Part shown: piece after piece, positions 1 to 9,751 of the stretch | Layout: each line of letters begins with the position of its first letter | How positions within the stretch are numbered: position 1 is the first letter of the stretch | DNA from: Isoetes taiwanensis | Lineage: Eukaryota > Streptophyta > Lycopodiopsida > Isoetales > Isoetaceae | Assembly (NCBI GenBank): GCA_021234155.1 | Contig: JAJEKV010000211.1 | Location: 744,001 to 808,000, forward strand | Reading direction: 5' to 3' | DNA: 64,000 nt | Notes under the pieces: generated by a model | Told to the model about the DNA's origin: nothing | Seen by the model: only the letters and a program-made list of their open reading frames with translations | Database searches by the model: none | Position numbers and translations under genes: made by a program

Positions 1-152
1 ATGAGACATTCAAATTGAAACATTAAAAAGTCATGAATTACGGTAAAATAACTTGATAATTCTAATTTTGAGTTAAGAATTAGTAGAACTAATATATCAT
101 ATTCCCAGAAACATGCTTAGAAAGTATGAAATTTAGCAGTGGGTCCCACCAT

Positions 153-219
153 GTCTCACACGTCGCGCCAGGACAGAAAATGGACTTTCCATTATCGGGC
201 TGGGCGCAACGTGTGAGAC
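153..219. repeat. 67-bp inverted-repeat (hairpin) element, copy 1
   Basis: The left arm GTCTCACACGTCGCGCCAG pairs with the right arm CTGGGCGCAACGTGTGAGAC around a loop of about 25 bases. It lies about 75 bases upstream of the TATA box of the H3-like gene. Five more copies of exactly 67 bases occur in this and the minus-strand element, always upstream of a cargo-gene promoter. It could be a palindromic protein-binding site or an RNA hairpin; its function is unknown. Confidence 0.85.
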
Positions 220-295
220 CATGCTTAAATTAGGTGTTCTAGATGTTTTAGGCAACCCAAAAAGGTAGTTTGAAATTTGACCTAAAATCGACCCC

Positions 296-304
296 TATAA
301 ATAG
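296..304 (+). promoter_or_regulatory. TATA box of the H3-like cargo gene
   Basis: TATAAATAG lies 109 bases before the ATG at 405. The same box lies 112 bases before the matching ATG in the minus-strand copy and 109 bases before an ATG in the fourth element. The conserved box and spacing suggest an internal Pol II promoter separate from the LTR. Confidence 0.7.
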
Positions 305-404
305 ATCTAGACCCTCCCCATTTCCGCGTCCCTTCCTTAGAAAATCTGCTCTCTTTTGCCAAGGCGATCTTCTGGCGCATAGCTCCGATCGGCGAACCGT
401 CGAA

Positions 405-1655
405 CATGGCCCGGACAAAGCAGTGCTAGGAAGCCCGTAGAGGCAAATCTTCGGCGCCCGATGATCCATACGATCGAGAGGATACTCCAAGAACGCCTTT
501 TTCAGCAAGGCGAATCGTCATCAAGTGAGGAGGCAGACTCGGGCCAAAGCGACGGAACAGAGGTCATAGGGGAGGAGCAGCCGGATGTCATGCACCAGAT
601 CCTCGAAGAAATCGCCGAGGAGGAAAGGAGGAGCAAGGAGGAACGGGAGCAGAAGGGACAGCCGACCGTCGAGGAACAACTCGAAGCTTGGGCCCGTCTG
701 TGAAGAAGCCGGGGAGAGGGAGGGCAGCGGGTACCGGCTTAGCCCCTCAAGAAGAAGACCTCCAGGGCGTTCATCGCCAAGTATGAAGCCAAAGAGCCAC
801 GAGAGAGGAGGACTAAGAGACGGAGGACGAGCCCTAGGGCACGGGTGAGCCGAAGAAGAGGAAGGCCAAAGGCATTAGGCGTAAACGTAAGAGTTGTGAA
901 GGTTGGTAAGCGAGGGCAAGGTCCCGTCATCAATGAGCCATCAGACGAAAGAGCCAGCCCGCGCCGACCAGAATAATTTCGGGACGAGGATTACGCCCCC
1001 AACACGAGGGGGGGGGCAAGCTCCTCCAAACCCCTACGTGGAGAAGGAAGTACCTCGGCGGGTGGCACGGAAGAGGAGCAGCCCGCAGGCGGCTCGAAGC
1101 CCCCACCTTTCGGCGTGGGATAGAGTTAAAGCCCAGCGACCACAACGGGAGGGCATATGTGATAGACCGGATCAAAGGTCTATCAAGAAAAGAAGATCGG
1201 GGGAGCATAATGCCTACATGGCTAAGTGGGAGGCATACAACGCTTACTACGAGGGAGCAATGGGGTGAGAACAATTGAAGGCGGACACCGGACAAAAGCC
1301 GAGACCACAGAAGCCGCCACCCGTGCCCAAGCCTCCGAGAGCACCGAGGAAAGAAGCGGACCAACGGCAAGAAGAAGGAGCGAGAGCCCTCAAAGGAAAC
1401 CGCACTTCCAGCGAAATTCACGGACTCTTGATCCCCCGGGCACCGTTTCAACACTTGGTCCGAGAGGTTATGCAAGAGTATAACACAGACATGCGGGTGA
1501 CCGACGAAATGTTGCTGTGCCTACAGGAGGCAGCAGAAGCAAAACTGGTGCAGCACTTTGAAGATTCGATGGCCTGCACAGTTCACGCGAAGAGGGTCAC
1601 GCTCATGAGGCAGGATATGCATCTTGCTAGGCACATCAAGGGAGAACGCCCTTGA
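405..1655 (+). CDS. histone H3-like cargo protein, broken reading frame
   Basis: The ATG at 405 opens an H3 tail, MARTKQ, then hits a stop; inserting two bases at the CAG/CTG site would restore ARTKQTARKP. A linker of roughly 300 residues follows, rich in Glu, Lys and Arg and split over three frames (461-703, 903-1268 and others), with the segment EHNAYMAKWEAYNAYY shared with the minus-strand copy. The end, 1410-1655, is one clean frame with an H3 histone fold: LLIPRAPF, LVREV, LQEAAEAKLVQHFED, VHAKRVTLM and a final IKGERP. The fold aligns to plant H3 without gaps, so it lacks the longer loop 1 of centromeric CENH3. It has its own TATA box and lies before the second cargo gene. An H3-related protein is well supported; the role is unknown. 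Confidence 0.85.
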
Positions 1656-1798
1656 ACTTTTTGTAAATAATGAACAGTTTGTTAATATAAAGAATTTTTG
1701 TGTAAATAATGTGTCCAATCTTGCTTAATCAGGTTAAGATATTGAATTCTAGCTTTTGTTTTGGTCAAATTGGAGTTTTTGAGCAAAATTGAGACGAT

Positions 1799-1865
1799 GT
1801 CTCACACGTCGCGCCAGGACAGAAAATTAGAATCTCATTTTCGGGCTGGGCGCAACGTGTGAGAC
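1799..1865. repeat. 67-bp inverted-repeat (hairpin) element, copy 2
   Basis: It has the same arms as the copy at 153-219, and the loop sequence has diverged while the arms are kept. It lies between the H3-like stop and the TATA box of the second cargo gene. Confidence 0.85.
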
Positions 1866-1997
1866 CATGCCCCAAAAATGCCCAAAACTGCTCCAAATCG
1901 ACAAATAAGGGGTCAATTCTGCCTAACTCGACGAGTTGAGTAGAATTACACCCTCAGATCACCCAAATTGATTAAGTTTAGCCCATTTAGAGCCCAT

Positions 1998-2064
1998 GTC
2001 TCACACGTCGCGCCAGGGCAGAAAATGAACTTTTCATTATCGGTCTGGGCGCAACGTGTGAGAC
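1998..2064. repeat. 67-bp inverted-repeat (hairpin) element, copy 3
   Basis: This is the third 67-base copy, about 190 bases upstream of the second cargo-gene TATA box. The pairing of two hairpins before this promoter is repeated in the minus-strand element (46912-46978 and 47110-47176). Confidence 0.85.
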
Positions 2065-2256
2065 CTCGCACCATTTTTTCTTCACCATGCCATCCCTAAA
2101 TGATCTCCAGTCATTGCAATAGGTCATTTAGTTGTTCTTAGCATGCTTAAACCATAAAACTAGTTTTCAAACTCTCAATTGCACCTCTTAATAGATCAGA
2201 ATCGCCCAATCCCAGTAAATTCTAGGTCATCCAAAAATTAGGGTTTTCCCCTTTTC

Positions 2257-2265
2257 TATAAATAG
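2257..2265 (+). promoter_or_regulatory. TATA box of the second cargo gene
   Basis: TATAAATAG lies 122 bases before the ATG at 2379. The minus-strand copy has the same box exactly 122 bases before its own ATG, which supports function and also fixes the start codon. Confidence 0.7.
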
Positions 2266-2378
2266 GTCCCCCATTTCTCATTTAGCACCCTACAAATTTG
2301 CTCTCCACTGCTTAGGCGATCTTCCAGCTCCCTGAGGCGCTTCTGCATCTGTTTGATAGTCTCTTCTTCGCTAGATCA

Positions 2379-3919
2379 ATGGCCACTGCTGACTTCAGGC
2401 GATGGTACAGCGCCAGTGCTCATGCCGCCGAGGCCGATGTCAATGACATCTTCCGAGTCTTCCGCAAGGAAATAGATGTCCAAGCCACTTTGAATGCAAC
2501 CCCAAATGATACTCTTGTATACAGACAGGTCTTAGCAGAGTTCCAAGCTAGGGTAGGACCCTCCCTCGTCCAGCTCTCCCCTTGCATAGGTCATTTTGTT
2601 CCCCGTCCATCCCTTCAAGCGGCCTTGGGTGATGTCAGAACATCGCCAAGTACTTAACTAACAAAGGCGCAGAGGGCTGCGGACTACATGGTCCGGCGAG
2701 TTGACAAGACCAAGTATTTCTCCTACACCGGCCGCCGCCCTAGCTATTTTTCCTATCCCACCGTGCGAAAACCGAGATGGGGGCAACCTCGATCCCTCCG
2801 ATGGAGGTGGACCCCATAGCAGCCCAAGCGAGAAGAAGCGGATGCTTTTGCGCATTACCAAAGAAAAGCAAGAAGGAAGGGAGGAAGAAGAGGAGTCGGA
2901 CGGCGAAGAGTACACCGAGCTAGACTTCGAGGAGGAGGAACGCAAGCGAGCGTAAGAGGAGCTGGTCAACTTCGAGCAGAGCCGTGAGAACATCGTGAGT
3001 TGCTCCCCACTTGGGCTAGGCATCACAAGCCTAGCCCCTATCATCATCGACGGAGAGGGAGTATCTACTCTCGGCCGACATCCGTAACCTCCCCAATGCA
3101 GGGAGAGGAGCTCCATTGGATGAACTGCTCCACCAACTCACGGCGGTCCGACTTGGACGATTTCATCGCCCAGGAGCCCCGGACTTTCCACTTCAAGTCG
3201 GAAGCCGAGCACCTACTGTGGGAGTCGACTTGACATCCGTGCCTACAAAAGAATCGGGGCAAATGATGGAAGAGAGCTGCCAACGGAGGAGGAGTTCCTC
3301 TCCTCCAGAATGAGATGGGGATCCGTGGGAAGACCACGCGACCATCTTAATGCCTGTGCCGGTTACACACCTCCAACAAGAGGGAGAGGGAATCGACCTC
3401 AAAGCAGTCGACTCCACAATTGAAGACTACCGACCTCACCGAGATAGAGGTAAGCTTTAATACGGCCGGACGGCATAGAGCCGGAGGCCAAGCAAGTGGG
3501 GGAATCATCTCGGCGACAACAACGACAGGTCGCTGAGGTACTACCTGCCACTGCTGCTAGACGGGAGAATAGCGGTGAGACACCGCAAATTCAGCCCCCG
3601 GGGTGAAGAAGGAGTGTTCATGCTGATTGCACTTTCATTCGGCAGGCATGCTCGAATAGCGGCAAATGTCGACTATGTTGTCCTAGTCAAGAGAGCAATG
3701 GCACTTGACCTCTTTGACTTCGCCATACCCCATCGACGGCAGGCAAGACTGGCGGTGACCGCCGCCTACACATCCGACAGCAGGGTGGAAGAGTTGGCGA
3801 GAGCCTTGCAGGGCGGCTCATCAGCAAATGTCCTCAGGAACTTGGGACGTTCGGTAGGCACGGCCCAAGTTAAGAAGTTCCTTGAAGACAACCCGTCCTA
3901 CCGGCGATTTCAAGAATAG
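2379..3919 (+). CDS. second cargo protein of unknown function, broken reading frame
   Basis: It starts MATADFRRWYSASAHAAE; this opening is conserved in the minus-strand copy at 46595. The first 90 residues look helical and include a region ending in FVPRPSLQAALGD. A middle part is acidic and probably coiled coil (2840-2955, Glu-rich), followed by a patch around SDLDDF conserved between the copies. The last 115 residues (3575-3919, one open frame) include LIALSFGRHARIA and VKRAMALDLFDFA and end in YRRFQE. Roughly 500 residues in all, in several frames. I do not recognise the family; it shows no enzyme motif, zinc knuckle or histone fold that I can see. It lies between the H3-like gene and gag. 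Confidence 0.65.
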
Positions 3920-4068
3920 TTAAACTCTTGATCGCGGAGGCTTTTTGTACTAAAATATTATATAATATATGAATATAATTTCTTTTGCACTTTAAATGTT
4001 TTGTTGATGTATCTTGTTTCCCCAACTATACCAACAAACATAAATAATGCAAGAGAACAAGTATAGCC

Positions 4069-5370
4069 ATGAATTACTTGTGTATGCAGCTAGAAGCCTA
4101 GGCTCAGGGGAACAACAACGCCGAGACCACATGGAAGAACAGAGTCCGCCTGTGCCACCGGCAAGGAACCCGCTTTGAGGAATATGGACCCATAACCCCT
4201 TTAAGAGGAAATATCACGGATGAGGACGGACCTTTGAGCAGATAAAGGCTTTGCTGGCCGCACAAGCAGGAGTGGGTTCAATGGGCAACGCTCAGTTGCC
4301 GCAAGCATCAGCTCGGAAAATGGGAAGGGACAAGAAGAGGAGCAGGAGAAGGAGGTCCTCCAGCTCGGGATCCTCCGACTCAAGCTCGGACTCAGACTCC
4401 GACTCCGACGAAGAGGAAGAGCAGGCCGAGAACCGTAGAGATGCAAGGCAGAGGGTTACAGCAGATGGAAGGCAGAGGGACGCCCCAGATGGACGACAAA
4501 GGGACACAAGAGCCTCTGACTACCAGAAGAAGGTAGACTCTGCATTAGGAAATGTTTGGAAGGCCAGGAAGCTCGAGCAATTCTCAAAGCGAGAAAACGC
4601 GTCGCATGGAGGCAGAGGCTTGGCTCGATGAGATGAGTGAATATGGCAACGCTTATGATATGAAGGATAAGGATAAAGGCCGAGTGGCAACAGCCAACCT
4701 GAAAGGAGCAGCGCGCATTTGGTGGAAAGGGTATGCAAAGGCCCATGGCTTGAGCAGGGATGCTTGCAGGTTCAAGAAGTTTGCTAAAGCCTTCAAGCGC
4801 CACTACGTCCCAAGAGAGCACAAGTCCAGCATGATGCAGCAGTTCTACAGGTTGCAGCAAGGAAACAAATCAGTCCAGAAATATCTGAGAGGAATTCATG
4901 AGGCTAAGGTCGTATGTGCAAAGCAAAGTTGGGTGAAAAGCATGCAAGATGGAGAGCTATATTGAGGGGCTGAATGATGAGATCCGCGAAGCTTGTAAGG
5001 GCAATAAACCCTAAGACAATATCGTTTTGAGTCCAAGGCAATAAGCTTGCAAGGGGCGGGACCTCGGAATATGGCAGAGGCGGCGAAAGTACTTCCGGGA
5101 TAAAGGCAAGGCAACAGGAGTTATAGCCCTAGGGCAGCAGTCAGCCCGGCTAGAGCCCCATATGGCGGGCAGAGGGGAAGCAAAGACGAGAAGAAGCAGG
5201 TGTCCTTCAAGGACAAGCGGAGGGGTCAAACTACTCCAAAGCAAAGGCGATCCTTTGCGAGGCTATGCCCAAGGAGAAAGGCGGGAGTGTATAGAAAAGC
5301 AGCTTTGCTTGGTGCTTCCGGCCGGGCCATAGAACAAAATAACTGCCCCTACGTCATGAGTGCAGCTCTA
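4069..5370 (+). CDS. gag: chromovirus Gag, broken reading frame
   Basis: Gag would form the particle shell that packages the element RNA. The Ser/Asp-rich stretch at 4350-4430 and the capsid-like region at 4600-4965 (WLDEMSEYGNAY, ARIWWKGYAKAHG, FKRHYVPREHKS) match the Retrotrans_gag family and align with both minus-strand copies. The zinc knuckle near 5290-5345 is scrambled here; it is intact in the copy ending near 43670. The ATG at 4069 sits where the minus-strand gag also starts. Frames change at least four times. Confidence 0.8.
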
Positions 5371-5379
5371 GCGAGTTGG

Positions 5380-8300
5380 GAGATTGGGACACCCTGTAAA
5401 CGACGCGGCGAGGCAGCCAGCGACTACATCGAGGGGGTGAGTGTCGATCTTTGCCGCAATAGATCTGAGCAAGAGAGTCGGTATAAGGTAATTTCCATAG
5501 TAGGGAAGGCCAAGGCCAAGTCTTTCATAGTCACGATAGACTCGGGGAAGTAGCCATAATTTTGCATCCCCAAGGATGGTAGAAATGTTGAAGTTGAAAC
5601 CATCAAGTCGGGCCGAGGCCCGTTGTTTTAGCAAGTGGGCGATAAAGGCGCATGAGCCGGGCAAGAGGATCAACTTCGACATCGATTTACCAGGGATTAA
5701 CATCCAGATGGGAGCAGAAGTAATGGGCATTGGCAAGTATGACTTGATCATAGGAATGGAGTACCTTGGACCAGCGAGGGGGCCATCATTGATTGTGGAA
5801 AGCGGAAGGTGACCTTCCCAACTACCGACGGCAAGATCATTGAGATCGCGGTAAAGAAGTTGTTCCCATCATGCAGTGTATGTCTTCTAAACGACTGTTC
5901 AAGTGCATCAAGAGCGAACAGGTAGCATAAATCTTCAAGCTTGAGATTGAAGAGCCGGAGTCCGAAGAAAACAAAGAAGACAAGGTGCTCAGCAAGTTGC
6001 CGAAGCAAATAGCTAAGTTGATCACGGAATTCCATGATCTCTTTCCTGATGAAATCGAGCACCTCCCTCCTACTTAGGGGAGTCGAGTCATGTGAGATAG
6101 CACTTTCGGGCGGGAGCGAAGCCGACAAGTAAGGCTCCATCTGAATGACGACCTTGAGGAGTTGGTGAACTAAAGAAGCAATTGCAGGAGTTGCTCGACC
6201 TAGGCTTCATTAGACCTAGCGTCTCGCCATTTGGAGCGCCTATTCTTTTTGTCAAGAAGAAGGATGGCAGCTTGAGGATGTGCATAGACTATAGGCAGTC
6301 GAACAAGCACACCATCAAAAACAAGTACGCGCTTCCCAGATCGGATGACTTGAAGGAGCAAAGGTCTTCTCCAAAATTGACTTAAGGTCGGGGCTATCAT
6401 CGAGATCAGGATAAAGGAAGAAGATATTCATAAAACCGCTTTAGCAGCGGTATGGGCATTATGAGTTTACGGTAATGCCTTTCGGCTTATCGAAACGCCC
6501 GCGACATTCATGAGGCTCATGGCCGAGCATCTTGAGGGGAGTTCTTAGACACCTTTGTGATTGTGTTCTTTGGCGACATTTTGGTATATAGCAGATCCCT
6601 TGAGGAGCACGTACAACACTTAAGGAGAGTGCTAGAGAAGTTGAAGAGGCACCAGTTGTACGCCAAATTGTCGAAGTGCCAATTCACAACGGAGAAGGTG
6701 GAATATCTTGGTCATGTGATCTGTGAAGGAATTTCGACGGACCCTTCAAGATTGAAGCCGTCATTCGATTGGCGGCACGATCAAGAATGTGCATGAGGTC
6801 GAAGTTTTTCGCCCTAGCGGTATTACTGAGGAAGTTAAGTAAAGAACTTTGCTAAGATAGCGGCCCCGCTAACAGACTTGACGAGGGCGGAAAAAGTGAA
6901 AGATTGGGCAGATCATTGGCACAAGAAAGCCCAAAATGGATTTGAATTGTTGAAGGAAGATTTAACGACCGCCCCCCTCTTAACCCTGCCAGACCCAGAG
7001 AAAGATAAGCTTGTAGCCCACAGTCACGAGCAAGATAGCTTCAGTGCGGTGCTCATGCAAGAAAAGCGGCGTGGTAGCGTATGATTCGGGAAGATGAACG
7101 GCGCGAAAGCGCGCTACCCCACGCATGATCGGGAATTGCTTGCGGGTTGTCGGGGTATTAAGTATTTGGAGGCATTACCTTTTGGGAAGGAAGTTCCAAT
7201 TGGACACAGATCATCAGAGCCTCCAGTATGTATTCACGCAACCACACCTTAACCCGAGGCAGAGAAGGTGGATGGAGTTCCTTGAAGAGTATGACTTTGA
7301 TATAGTCTACAAGCCGGGGAAGCTCAATGTGGTAGCGGATGCGCTTTCAAGGCATCCCGACAACTAGAGTGCATTGCAATGCAATTTCGACGCTCTCGGT
7401 GACTTTGGTAAGAAGATTGAAGAATCCTTGCCAGCGGATGCGGATTTCAAGGAAGTATGGGCAAGCCTCTCTAGGGAGGCTAGAACAGATAAAGTGCGGG
7501 AGACCTTCAAACATTATAAGAAGGAAGGCAACCTGTTATACCATAAGAACAAGTTGTGCGTGCCAGAATCATCAGGTGTAAGGAAATTGATCCTCCACGA
7601 CACGCTGCTGACCCAATAGCTGGCCATGCGGGATTCATGAAAACATATTTCAAAGTGCGCGGCTATTATTGGCCGGGAATGAAGAAGCGGGTAGCTTCGC
7701 TACATCAAGGAATGTCAAACTATGCGAAGGCAGAGCGCGACTTGAATTCAGGAGCATGAGAGCCATTAGCGGTGCCAAACGCTAAGTGGGAAGTGATCAG
7801 CATGGATTTTATAACAGGGCTTCCAAGGATAGTAAGAGGGAAGGATGCCTTGATGGTAGTGGTCGACAAGTTGTCGAAGATGGCACATTTTGTGCCTTGC
7901 AGGACCACCATGACACGCTATGGATACAACAAAGCTCTTCACCAAAGAGATCTTGGGCTTCACGGCATGCCAAGGGAGATTATCTCAGACGAGGGGATCC
8001 GAAGTTTATGAGTGCCTTTTGGCAAGACCTCTTTGCGACCATTCGCAGGCGAAGCTATCCATGAGCACGGCATATCACCCTCAGACGGATGGCCCAAGCG
8101 GAGCGGACCAACGGGATTTTGGAGGACATGCTACGAAACTATGTCTGGAATAAGCAAGGTATGTGGGAGGAATTTATTCACTTGGTGGAGTTTACATACA
8201 ATAGCACCAAGCAGGAATCATCCCAAATGTCGCCGTTTATGATCAATTACGGCTATCAATGCCTAACTCCAGACACTTGGCACAACCCGTGTCAAAAGTA

Positions 8301-8885
8301 GAAGTTTCGCAGCAGATGTTGTCGGACATGCAGCAGCTCGTGGAAGAAGTTCGAGGGTATCTTCTTGCAGCAAGGAGTCGACAGAAGAGCATCGCCGACA
8401 AGCATCGAACAGTCAGAGAGTTTCAAGTTGGCGACGATGTGTGGCTGAAGATCAAGGTGAAGCAGGCGAAGCTCAGAATCGGGAATTGTAAGAAGCTTGC
8501 TCCAAGGTGGGCTGGACCTTTCAGAATAGTCCAGAGAGTAGGTAATCAATCCTACAGATTGGATCTACCAGCACACCTAAAGATTCATAAGGTCTTCCAC
8601 GTGAGTTTGTTGAAGAAGCATACTCCAAATCAGGGCCGAAGTCTTGGACACTCCAACGTTGTTGGAAATGACGGAAGAGCAGCTGGAAATAGTTCCAGAG
8701 TTGATTCTTGATAAAGCCTTCAAGAAAACAAGGAGATCAGAGTTTCTCCAGTATTTGGTCAAGTGGAAACACTTGCCATTGGAAGATCTTGGCGTGGGTA
8801 CTTAAGAAGGATCTATTAAAGCGGTACCCCGGTTTATGGAGCAATGGGACGGCAAGGTCATCTCGAAGAAATCGGCTCGGGCATG
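5380..8885 (+). CDS. pol: chromovirus Pol (protease, RT, RNase H, integrase, chromodomain), broken
   Basis: In order: a retropepsin-like part (5530-5800; DSGK, then [11 protein letters not shown]), reverse transcriptase (6180-6800; [20 protein letters not shown], then [10 protein letters not shown], where the usual DD reads GD), RNase H (7000-7360; [26 protein letters not shown]), integrase (7400-8300; MDFITGLPR and a damaged DGxxE region near 8090), and a C-terminal chromodomain (8630-8880; [17 protein letters not shown]). Stops and frame changes are frequent and largely fall on CAG/CTG sites where the minus-strand copies read differently. Here the codon at 8212 is CAG, where both minus copies have TAG. 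Confidence 0.88.
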
Positions 8886-9738
8886 TCGATTTGTGTAGAT
8901 TAATTCTATGTGTAGTTAAGATTAATCACGCATGCAACCTATGCGGTAGGGAGTGCATGCGTTATTTGCAGATGATGAGACCCTTTGCGGTGATCTCTAG
9001 GGCGTGGTGTAATGTCAATGTAGGCATGGCCAGCGTTTCGCTTTGGATGAGTGGAAGGTAGATTAGAAAGTCCACTGCATTCCCGCAGAGTAAGACGACC
9101 TCGAGAGAAAGGAGGTCATGGAGGAATGCATTGATAGGAAAAGCACCTCTAGCCCCATATATGCCTTGATAGGAGGAATCTGGCCTTCGCCCCATATACG
9201 GGAAGGACCTATCCTCCACGCCGGGCAACTAGGGTGTAGGCATGGAGCGCATATAGGCATATAATTTGTCTCCACGGCCATAATGGAAGAATCACCCTCT
9301 TCCTATGCTTAGGAGATTAGCCATGCATCCATGTAGATAGGTGGGGTGGTCACCATATAAAATGGTACTAACGTAGTGTCGACCTGCAGGCCAATAGAGC
9401 GCTCCGGAGGGCAAGGAGGTCGAACTACGAAGACTTGCAACACAAATTTTGTTAGAATGTGTTGCAAGGAATGAGGAGTACCTCGAACGTTAATTTAAAA
9501 TTTTGATAAACTAAATTGTCGTGATAAGTGAATTATTGAGTAACTTGTTTTAATGATGTTATGAATTGATAAGTTATTTCATAAGATAATGGCGTAATAA
9601 TGTTCCAAAAATATTACCTTAAGGTAATCTTAATAAATGTGTAAGTATTATAGTAGTATATCGTATGTATCAGGTTGATTGCAGGTTAGGAAGATCCCAA
9701 GGTGGGGAGACCCACGATGCTGCGGACAACATCATTTC
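8886..9738 (+). other. 3' non-coding region of the chromovirus
   Basis: It runs from the chromodomain to the polypurine tract and holds no credible gene. It is homologous to 33834-34630 and 39364-40180 in the minus-strand element, so it belongs to the family. Confidence 0.7.
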
Positions 9739-9751
9739 AAGGTGGGGAGAA
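9739..9751 (+). other. polypurine tract
   Basis: AAGGTGGGGAGAA directly precedes the LTR start TGTGACGT. The same tract, reversed, precedes the 3' LTR of the minus-strand element at 33809-33821. It would prime plus-strand DNA synthesis. Confidence 0.8.

Larger units (their letters stand above)
1656..2256 (+). promoter_or_regulatory. spacer between cargo genes, with two hairpins
   Basis: This 600-base spacer carries an AT-rich stretch after the H3-like stop (1660-1720) that could hold its poly(A) signal. Two 67-bp hairpins and then the promoter of the second cargo gene follow. I see no reading frame in it. Confidence 0.6.
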
